Source: SAR92 clade bacterium
GTDB lineage: Bacteria; Pseudomonadota; Gammaproteobacteria; Pseudomonadales; Porticoccaceae
DNA length: 9,435 nt
Direction: 5' to 3'
NCBI GenBank assembly: GCA_018607545.1
Contig: JABBBF010000140.1
Location: 1-9,435 of the forward strand
A model generated the notes under the pieces. The model was not told the DNA's origin, did not search any database, and saw only the letters and a program-made list of their open reading frames with translations. The position numbers and the translations under genes were made by a program. Positions 1 through 4,826 of the stretch are shown here, one piece after another (within the stretch, counting starts at the first letter, position 1; each line of letters begins with the position of its first letter).

Positions 1-177
1 GGTGATACGGTAACCCTGACCAAAGATTTAAATGTAAAAGGTACCAGCTTTACCGCCAAGCGCGGCACCGCAGTGCGCAATATCTCGCTGGTATCCAGCA
101 ATCAAGAACATATCGAAGGCCGCGTAAACGGCACACAGATTGTAATCCTGACAAAATTCGTAAAGAGGGCAAACTAA
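1..177 (+). CDS. phnA: PhnA/YjdM-family protein, C-terminal part (5' end outside the window)
   Basis: An open frame runs from base 1 to a TAA stop at 175-177, giving 58 residues of a C-terminal domain. The pattern starts GDTVTLTKDLNVKG, continues with an RNISLV strand and a short GRVNG turn, and ends in IVILTKFVKRAN. This matches the small beta-barrel C-terminal domain of the PhnA/YjdM family. The zinc-ribbon N-terminus typical of the family would lie upstream, outside the window. PhnA was named for its position near the E. coli phosphonate genes, but it is not one of the C-P lyase components and its cellular role is unclear. It should not be confused with phosphonoacetate hydrolase, which carries the same symbol. 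Its stop codon overlaps the next start by one base (TAATG), so the two genes are probably translated from one mRNA. The family call rests on recall of the domain pattern, not on a search. Confidence 0.8.
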   Translation, partial: GDTVTLTKDLNVKGTSFTAKRGTAVRNISLVSSNQEHIEGRVNGTQIVILTKFVKRAN

Positions 178-911
178 TGGCACAGACAGAACAAGAATTG
201 CGCGTTCAACTCGCCGCCTGCTACCGTATTTTCGACTATATGGGTTGGACTGAACTGATCTACAACCATATTACCGTCAAGCTGCCGGGGGACGAACATC
301 ACTTTCTGATCAACCCCTACGGGCTACACTACAGTGAAGTCACAGCCTCCAATCTGGTCAAGGTAGATATCGAGGGCAATATTGTTGAAGAGACCGACTA
401 TGCCGTTAATCCGGCTGGGATTGTGATCCATACCGCCATCCACGCCGCGCGCCCGGATATCACCTGCATTAGCCACACCCATACAGATGCCGGCATGGCC
501 GTGGCCTGTTCTGAGGAAGGGCTGCGCAGCGATAATTTCTATTCGGCACTGCTGCACAATCGCGTCGCCTATCATGACTTTGAAGGCATCACCGTTATGG
601 ATGATGAAAAGCCGCGCCTGGTGGCCAATCTGGGGGATAAAAATATGCTGATACTACGCAACCATGGTCTGCTGGCCTGCGGCCGCAGTATTGCTGAGGC
701 CTTTCAAAGCATGTGGGCTATGCAGCGCTCCTGCGAAGTTCAGGTGGCTGGTGACTCTACCGGCAAGCCGATGATTCCCGTCGGCGCCGATGTGCTAGCC
801 AGAACTGAGCAGCTAATGACTATGCAAAGTATGGGACAGCCCACAGGTGATCTTGAATTTGCCGCACTGACCAGAATTATTGAAAAGATTAATCCCACTT
901 ATAAGGACTGA
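177..911 (+). CDS. Class II aldolase/adducin family protein
   Basis: This 244-residue cytoplasmic protein has the full length of a class II aldolase/adducin head domain. Family landmarks in order are an early YNHIT motif (29-33), INPYGLHYSEV (45-55), NPAGIVIHTAIHAARPD (78-94), the metal-site HTHTDAG (H100, H102) and RNHGLLACG with the third histidine, H163. In fuculose-1-phosphate aldolase the three histidines hold Zn(II). Aligning its E73...H77...RPD stretch with this protein puts G81 where the catalytic glutamate E73 should be. The fold and metal site look intact, but classical aldol cleavage by this mechanism is doubtful. Adducin-like bacterial members share this NPAG pattern and mostly have no assigned reaction. 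The ATG overlaps the stop of the PhnA-family gene (TAATG), implying translational coupling. AAAGAGGG at 163-170 can serve as ribosome binding site inside the upstream gene. The substrate cannot be told from sequence. Confidence 0.92.
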   Translation: MAQTEQELRVQLAACYRIFDYMGWTELIYNHITVKLPGDEHHFLINPYGLHYSEVTASNLVKVDIEGNIVEETDYAVNPAGIVIHTAIHAARPDITCISHTHTDAGMAVACSEEGLRSDNFYSALLHNRVAYHDFEGITVMDDEKPRLVANLGDKNMLILRNHGLLACGRSIAEAFQSMWAMQRSCEVQVAGDSTGKPMIPVGADVLARTEQLMTMQSMGQPTGDLEFAALTRIIEKINPTYKD

Positions 912-936
912 TTTACTAGAATCAAGGACGATAATT

Positions 937-1512
937 ATGAAACGAAAATCAATTTTACTGTTTATTCTTACCCTGGGCTTTTTAATTGGCTGCAGTAATG
1001 ATCCTGTACCGGAAGAAGCCATTACTTCGGAAAAAGGCTACACAGATATTTCAGGCATAACCTTAAAAGTAGGATCAGCGGCACCTGATTTTTCACTGCA
1101 ATCTCTCAACGGTGAACAGGTTACCCTGTCAAAACTGCGCGGAGATAATATCTTAATGGTTTTCTACCGCGGTCATTGGTGCCCATTTTGCGTCGGCCAT
1201 TTAGAAGATATTCAAACTCTCCTGCCTGAACTTGAACAGCGAGGCTATAAAGTTCTCGCCATCAGTCCGGATGATGCCGAAGGTATGCAAAAAATGGCAG
1301 ACCGCATGGACAGGCCCTATCACTTTCTGTCTGATACTAACTTACAGGTTACGGACCTTTTCGGGATTCGTCGGGATGAAGAGCTACCACATCCGGCAGT
1401 GATTATTCTCGATAAAAAAGGGTTTGTGCAGTGGTTCTATGTGGGTGAAGACTATAAGCAACGACCCAGTGCAACACAGCTGAGACAAGTTATTGATCGG
1501 CTTGATTTGTAA
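937..1512 (+). CDS. Peroxiredoxin-like (AhpC/TSA) thioredoxin-fold lipoprotein
   Basis: A 191-residue predicted lipoprotein. A basic MKRK start and a hydrophobic stretch lead to the lipobox L16-I17-G18-C19. Serine at +2 favours the outer membrane over inner-membrane retention. The mature part has a linker and then a redoxin domain from about residue 44, with APDFSL (49-54), a LSKLRG turn and the active site YRGHWCPFC (C82 and C85). Aligned with the peroxiredoxin PxxxTxxC motif, C85 takes the peroxidatic position and C82 replaces the threonine. This is the CxxC variant seen in Prx-like2-type proteins, so the protein may act as a periplasmic thiol peroxidase or a disulfide reductase. An earlier in-frame TTG at 880 lies inside the aldolase gene. 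I chose ATG 937 because AAGGA at 924-928 precedes it by 8 nt and the signal peptide starts there. It follows the aldolase-family gene by 25 bp on the same strand. Confidence 0.88.
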   Translation: MKRKSILLFILTLGFLIGCSNDPVPEEAITSEKGYTDISGITLKVGSAAPDFSLQSLNGEQVTLSKLRGDNILMVFYRGHWCPFCVGHLEDIQTLLPELEQRGYKVLAISPDDAEGMQKMADRMDRPYHFLSDTNLQVTDLFGIRRDEELPHPAVIILDKKGFVQWFYVGEDYKQRPSATQLRQVIDRLDL

Positions 1513-1515
1513 TAG

Positions 1516-1537
1516 GGTTTGAGTAGCTATACAAACC
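1516..1537. other. Stem-loop spanning the convergent gene ends
   Basis: GGTTTG (1516-1521) and CAAACC (1532-1537) form a perfect 6-bp stem around a 10-base loop. The loop contains the azlD stop codon, and the stem begins 4 bp after the stop of the peroxiredoxin-like gene. The position suits a two-way transcript end for the convergent genes. There is no T-tract on either side, so it is not a standard intrinsic terminator; it could be an mRNA 3'-end stabiliser or chance. Confidence 0.35.
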
Positions 1538-1850
1538 AAGACGCTTGCGAGCTAAAAACTGCAAAAACCAATATACCCAACCCAACTGTCCAGTAAATAT
1601 TGGCGGTTTTATAGGCTGCCGCAATAGCCGCAAGCGCACCCCAAAGATAGGGATTGGAAACTGCAGTATCCAGCTGATGTTTGTGAACAAAAAGAATCGG
1701 CATGGTGATAGCGGTTAAAACTGCAGGGCCGCTGTAGCTGAGAAACAGTTTAATATTTGACCCAAGACGCACAGGCAAGCGTCCCTCAAGAAACAGGTAG
1801 CGCGTCCCAAAGGTAATACAGGCCAACAGCAAAATAGTCAGTACTGTCAT
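1527..1850 (-). CDS. azlD: AzlD family branched-chain amino acid exporter small subunit
   Basis: A 107-residue integral membrane protein with about three to four hydrophobic segments: residues 2-20, 38-56, 68-82 and 86-100. The early FGTRYLFLEGRLP segment, the SGPAVLTAITMP segment (40-51) and the later LWGALAAIAAAYKT stretch fit the AzlD family, small partners of AzlC. In characterised systems (B. subtilis AzlCD, E. coli YgaZ/YgaH) the pair exports branched-chain amino acids or analogues; substrate here is inferred. The frame extends upstream to 1934, but ATG 1850 is preferred. It has GGAGG at 1860-1856, 5 nt away, and overlaps the azlC stop as ATGA, the usual translational coupling for this pair. 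The stop is only 14 bp from the stop of the convergent peroxiredoxin-like gene. Confidence 0.88.
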   Translation of the reverse strand: MTVLTILLLACITFGTRYLFLEGRLPVRLGSNIKLFLSYSGPAVLTAITMPILFVHKHQLDTAVSNPYLWGALAAIAAAYKTANIYWTVGLGILVFAVFSSQASWFV

Positions 1851-2551
1851 ACCGGCCTCCTTAACTGCTGCACTGTAAAGCCCGCAGCCATTGCCAGTAG
1901 AGCGGCAAAGACCAGACCCAACTCCAATTCCCAAAGACTAAAGACCAGCGAGAAGATCGCCGCGGTAATCACCGCAGCCAGCGTAGCCAATGTTTTAATT
2001 TCCGGTACCACCAGGGCGATAAAGGTCGCGGCAATCGCAAAATCCAATCCCAGATCAGTAAGATCAGGCAGTGAAGCACCGGCGACAATGCCAATAAAAG
2101 TCCACAGGTTCCAGGCCAGGTAAAAACTGCCTCCGGCGGCCAACCCATAAATCAGCCGCAATTTACCCTGGTAGGCGCGGCGGTGGCCGGAGAGTGCAAA
2201 CAACTCATCGGTCAGCAAAAAGCCCAGGCCCAGACGCCAGCGAAATGGCTTAGGACTGAGTTTTTCGCGCAGGGAAAGGCCGTATAGAAAGTGTCGTGAG
2301 CTAATCACAAAGGCGGTAAATAAAACTGTTACCAGAGAGGCGTTATCGGCGATCAGCTCGACGGTGACAATCTGCACGGCACCGCCAAAAATAATAGCCG
2401 AGAACATCTGCGCTTCCAGCCAGCTAAATCCGCGCTGGACAGCGATAGAACCAAACAGAATTCCCCAGGGCAGCACTGCCAGGCTGAGGGGCAGCATATC
2501 GACTACGCCCTTGCGTAGGGAAATATTAATTCCTTTATCAAAAGTAATCAT
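1847..2551 (-). CDS. azlC: AzlC family branched-chain amino acid exporter large subunit
   Basis: A 234-residue inner-membrane protein. Landmarks are LPLSLAVLPWGILFG (20-34), the long amphipathic IIFGGAVQIVTVELI stretch (53-67), SSRHFLYGLSL (84-94) and FLLTDELFAL (111-120). Further hydrophobic segments lie near 134-160, 172-186, 188-207 and 211-227. These are the hallmarks of AzlC/YgaZ, the large subunit of the AzlCD exporter for branched-chain amino acids and related compounds. The azlD partner follows with a 4-nt overlap. ATG 2551 gives the expected N-terminal length, but no clear Shine-Dalgarno precedes it. M19 (DMLPLS), preceded by AAGGG, is a less likely alternative start. A near-perfect palindrome sits 4-19 bp upstream of the ATG and may control the operon. 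No regulator gene is adjacent. Confidence 0.92.
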   Translation of the reverse strand: MITFDKGINISLRKGVVDMLPLSLAVLPWGILFGSIAVQRGFSWLEAQMFSAIIFGGAVQIVTVELIADNASLVTVLFTAFVISSRHFLYGLSLREKLSPKPFRWRLGLGFLLTDELFALSGHRRAYQGKLRLIYGLAAGGSFYLAWNLWTFIGIVAGASLPDLTDLGLDFAIAATFIALVVPEIKTLATLAAVITAAIFSLVFSLWELELGLVFAALLAMAAGFTVQQLRRPV

Positions 2552-2554
2552 AGC

Positions 2555-2570
2555 GTAAGTGATCGCTTAC
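2555..2570 (-). promoter_or_regulatory. 16-bp palindrome upstream of azlC, possible operator
   Basis: The 16-mer GTAAGTGATCGCTTAC matches its reverse complement at 14 of 16 positions, with the symmetry centre between 2562 and 2563. It lies 4-19 bp before the azlC ATG, where a bound repressor would block promoter clearance. An AT-rich stretch directly upstream on the minus strand (TTATTTATAA, 2580-2571) could be the -10 region; a TTGACT at 2587-2582 is too close to it to serve as its -35. Size and symmetry suit a TetR-type dimer, but that is inference. Confidence 0.45.
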
Positions 2571-2589
2571 TTATAAATAAGAGTCAAGA

Positions 2590-2623
2590 GTAAAAAAGAA
2601 AATCAGCGAGCACAAGCTGTGCT
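2590..2623 (-). terminator. Terminator-like hairpin after the short-chain dehydrogenase gene
   Basis: Reading the minus strand, AGCACA-GCT-TGTGCT (2623-2609) makes a perfect 6-bp stem with a 3-nt loop, beginning at the last base of the dehydrogenase stop codon. A T-rich stretch, TTTTCTTTTTTA, follows after about six bases. The stem is short and the T-run is offset and interrupted, so termination may be partial. It would separate the dehydrogenase transcript from azlCD. Confidence 0.5.
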
Positions 2624-3339
2624 TAGACAAACTTGCGCAGCAACCACTGAGGCATTAAATATAGCACCCAGGTTACCAACCGCCAGCGCTTGGTAATATA
2701 CAGATGGTTCTTTTTCTTGATAAGCCCTTTAACCATCTGCTCAACCCCTTTCTCCACGGGCGCCATCCATACCGGGTTGCCCTGAACCATCGGAGTTTTA
2801 ACAAAACCCGGCTCAATTGTGGTGATAGTAATCGGCAGTTTGGTTCTGGCGGCCCGTGCGCGCATACCGGCAAGATAGTTGGATACAAAGGCTTTGGTGG
2901 CATGATAGGTCAGGGTTAATCCGCCAAACAGGTGGGATGCCACCGAGGAGATACCGGCCAAATGGCCGCCACCGCGCTGTACAAAATGCTCGTAGGAAAC
3001 TATCGCCAGTGCCGCAAAGCCGCGCACATTGACGTCGATCATCTCCCGCTCAACGGTCCAATCCAGCTTTTTCTCATAGAGCCCAACGCCGGAACTCAGC
3101 ACGATCAACTCAACATCGCCCATCTGGGTAATTAGGTCTTGAAGTTGCTGCTGTGACTGCTCAGCCTTGGTGACATCGGTGACCTGCACAAAGTGACTTC
3201 CGGGCAGCTGTGCGGTCAAATCGTTTAAAAGTTCTTCACGACGTGCCATCAGGCCCAACTGATAGCCTTTATCGGCTAACTGAACCGCCAACTCCCAACC
3301 CAGACCGGAACTGGCCCCAACAATAATTGCTTGCTTCAT
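2623..3339 (-). CDS. Short-chain dehydrogenase/reductase (SDR), NADP-preferring
   Basis: A 238-residue classical SDR with a Rossmann fold. From the chosen ATG, the nucleotide motif GASSGLG is at 8-14 and ARR at 32-34, where basic residues after the second strand usually favour NADP(H). D55 sits in the adenine-pocket TDV, N104 is the catalytic Asn, S132 is in ISSVAS, and Y145-x-x-x-K149 is in YHATK; the Asn-Ser-Tyr-Lys tetrad is complete. The usual NNAG motif is replaced by SSGVG (82-86). The end, roughly 220-236 (WRLVTWVLYLMPQWLL), is hydrophobic with basic residues, suggesting peripheral membrane attachment. That tail recalls DltE/YqjQ-like SDRs, whose substrates are mostly unknown. The frame opens at an earlier ATG (3351), but the Rossmann strand begins right after the 3339 ATG, and GGGGGAG sits just before it, though only 3 nt away. 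No neighbour hints at a substrate. Confidence 0.92.
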   Translation of the reverse strand: MKQAIIVGASSGLGWELAVQLADKGYQLGLMARREELLNDLTAQLPGSHFVQVTDVTKAEQSQQQLQDLITQMGDVELIVLSSGVGLYEKKLDWTVEREMIDVNVRGFAALAIVSYEHFVQRGGGHLAGISSVASHLFGGLTLTYHATKAFVSNYLAGMRARAARTKLPITITTIEPGFVKTPMVQGNPVWMAPVEKGVEQMVKGLIKKKNHLYITKRWRLVTWVLYLMPQWLLRKFV

Positions 3340-3370
3340 AGTCTCCCCCATTACACTCAGATTACCCGCA

Positions 3371-3398
3371 TGGCCCTAAAGGGCTATTTTTATTTTTT
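3371..3398 (+). terminator. Intrinsic terminator-like hairpin in plus orientation
   Basis: On the plus strand TGGCCC (3371-3376), a TAAA loop and GGGCTA (3381-3386) pair over six positions, one of them G-U. TTTT-A-TTTTTT follows directly (3387-3398). This is the layout of an intrinsic terminator, but only in the plus direction; read on the minus strand the hairpin has an A-run in front and no T-run behind. The genes on both sides are on the minus strand, so it would stop antisense transcription or an unseen RNA. Confidence 0.55.
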
Positions 3399-3423
3399 AA
3401 CCGTACTTAGCGGCATTTAGCCG

Positions 3424-4101
3424 TCAAAATACCGATTTTTTGACGAAGTTAGCCTCAGCATCCAGTGAGAGAATATACTCAATACGACCATCCGGCATCA
3501 ATCGGCTCTTGTCGACTGCGAAGTATCCTAACAGATTATTGAGGTCTCTCTGGGAATGGGGATAGACCGGCTGCTGCTCTTCACTGCGCGGATATTGGTT
3601 TAACTCATCAAGATTTTTAATCCCATAACAATAGTTGGGCAACTGACGGCGGGCATTGAGTATACCCAGCCCATAACCACGGGTGCTATGACTAATAAAG
3701 GGCTCCAGCGCATCAATAAAGGCCCTTAACAAGGTGCCATCGAGGTAGTTAAAAAAGTCCCAGAACAGGCAGATATCGATTTTGGTTTGCGGATCGAGAT
3801 TAAGCGCTACTGTAAATTGCTCAACTAACTGTTGGTGAGTGGGCTGCTGATGATCCTCTTGATTTTCTTCACAGCCGCCGGAAAGCAACTCCAGAGAGGG
3901 GAGAAGAGAGTAGAGATCAACAAATAACAGCTTGCACTTAAAGTGGGAGAAGAGATCAACGGTTGTCGGCGTTGCCAGCCCGACATCCAATACCACCAAC
4001 TGCTTGTCGACCTGCACTCTATCAAATAACAGCTGCGCAAGGTTGCTGTGCAACTCTGCACTGAAGGATTCACTGTTACTTTCAGCTCGCTTGATCCTCA
4101 C
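3424..4101 (-). CDS. Hypothetical protein, 225 residues, possible methyltransferase-like fold
   Basis: I do not recognise a characterised family. The protein is soluble: no signal peptide and no membrane segment. It shows a faint class I methyltransferase-like rhythm: a hydrophobic strand and turn LVVLDVGLATPTTV (35-48) at the usual motif I position, a second strand ending in an acidic residue LLFVDLY (58-64), then a third strand and helix around IDICLFWDFFNYLDG (108-122). The glycine-rich GxGxG of true SAM-binding motif I is absent, so SAM binding is doubtful. Residues 75-92 are rich in Glu and Gln and probably a flexible loop. The C-terminus (205-225) looks like two strands ending in a basic tail. 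The start is GTG, supported by AGGTGG 7 nt upstream. It lies downstream of the bactofilin gene on the same strand, with a terminator-like hairpin between them. It is a real gene by length and ribosome binding site; its function is open. Confidence 0.8.
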   Translation of the reverse strand: MRIKRAESNSESFSAELHSNLAQLLFDRVQVDKQLVVLDVGLATPTTVDLFSHFKCKLLFVDLYSLLPSLELLSGGCEENQEDHQQPTHQQLVEQFTVALNLDPQTKIDICLFWDFFNYLDGTLLRAFIDALEPFISHSTRGYGLGILNARRQLPNYCYGIKNLDELNQYPRSEEQQPVYPHSQRDLNNLLGYFAVDKSRLMPDGRIEYILSLDAEANFVKKSVF

Positions 4102-4108
4102 ACCTTGT

Positions 4109-4114
4109 CCACCT
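4109..4114 (-). promoter_or_regulatory. Ribosome binding site that fixes a GTG start
   Basis: AGGTGG on the minus strand (4114-4109) lies 7 nt before GTG at 4101-4099. No in-frame ATG exists near the N-terminus, so this site is the main reason to accept the GTG start of the 225-residue gene. It directly abuts the T-rich tract of the hairpin upstream. Confidence 0.65.
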
Positions 4115-4136
4115 AAATAAAAAGCTGAAATCAGCT
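4115..4136 (-). terminator. Terminator-like hairpin between the bactofilin and hypothetical genes
   Basis: On the minus strand AGCTG-ATTT-CAGCT (4136-4123) forms a 5-bp stem, extendable to 6 bp with a 2-nt loop. It is followed by TTTTTATTTA running up to the ribosome binding site of the next gene. It lies about 68 bp after the bactofilin stop. The stem has only three G-C pairs, so it may be leaky. Because the T-tract abuts the AGGTGG site, it could equally act as an attenuator for the downstream gene. Confidence 0.5.
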
Positions 4137-4203
4137 AACTTCGCAACAGGGGCAGCAAGAGTAAAAACTGCCGGCTGAAAGATTGCTGCTATAAAAGCTT
4201 GGG

Positions 4204-4713
4204 TTAAGAAACCTTGGATTTATCAGTATCGAACAGAGGCGCACTATCCTTGACCACTGATTTGCCAGCTAATTCTTTAGTGGGAGCTGACTCGCCCGGA
4301 TCCATCTCAATACTACCTTTAAATTTGGCACCATCTTCAAGAGTGACACGGGGTGCGTCTATATTGCCAAGCACATTACCGGTTTTGGAGATAATCACTT
4401 TTTCCACACCGGAAATATCGCCCTGGACACTGCCCTCGACACGAACGACTTTAGCGGAGATATCAGCTTTTAATTTTCCAGCCGCACCAACTGTGACCTC
4501 ATGACCCTTAGCGCTGATGCTACCGGACACACTGCCTTCGACAAGCAAATCTTCGCCGCTGACAACTTTCCCCTCAATAACAACCGTTGGACCTATCATT
4601 GCTGTGCCTCCTGACAATACCCTATTGCTACTCTCGGATTGTTGACCAAAACCAAGAGAAGATTTTTTTACTGCAGAGCTTTTACTGTCTGCATCTTTTA
4701 TAAAATCAAACAT
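4204..4713 (-). CDS. Bactofilin (polymer-forming cytoskeletal protein)
   Basis: A 169-residue bactofilin. A disordered, Ser/Lys-rich N-terminal tail (1-38) leads to a right-handed beta-helix core from about 39 to 137. The core is built of short repeats such as VVIEGKVVSG, LLVEGSVSG, VVRVEGSVQG, VIISKTGNVLG and VTLEDGAKFKG, each with a hydrophobic strand and a glycine turn. A second flexible tail (138-169) follows. Bactofilins polymerise without nucleotide and scaffold cell-shape, stalk, division or motility machinery, often at the inner membrane. The tail start MFDFI is hydrophobic and could be a membrane-targeting segment like those in other bactofilins; this is inference. No M23 peptidase gene, a frequent bactofilin partner, is present within the window. 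The ATG lacks a clear Shine-Dalgarno. A possible -10 (TAAAAT, 4735-4730) lies just upstream, suggesting its own promoter in the 113-bp gap after yheS. Confidence 0.93.
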   Translation of the reverse strand: MFDFIKDADSKSSAVKKSSLGFGQQSESSNRVLSGGTAMIGPTVVIEGKVVSGEDLLVEGSVSGSISAKGHEVTVGAAGKLKADISAKVVRVEGSVQGDISGVEKVIISKTGNVLGNIDAPRVTLEDGAKFKGSIEMDPGESAPTKELAGKSVVKDSAPLFDTDKSKVS

Positions 4714-4826
4714 TCTGAATACCAGTTAAATTTTAAACCCGAATCATGCTACCAAGATAAAAACCATTGATCCAGCATGCAAGAGGATTTTTTCAAACCT
4801 GCAGCACAATAATTAGCAGAGAGGAT

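Noticed and set aside
880..936. N-terminal extension of the lipoprotein gene from a TTG at 880
   Set aside because: It overlaps the aldolase-family gene and lacks a good ribosome binding site. The lipoprotein signal and the AAGGA site both point to ATG 937.
1851..1934. 28-residue upstream extension of azlD inside azlC
   Set aside because: The extension overlaps azlC and does not look like an AzlD N-terminus. GGAGG and the ATGA overlap support the 1850 start.
3340..3351. Four-residue longer start for the short-chain dehydrogenase
   Set aside because: The first Rossmann strand begins right after the 3339 ATG, and the G-rich ribosome binding site lies between the two ATGs.
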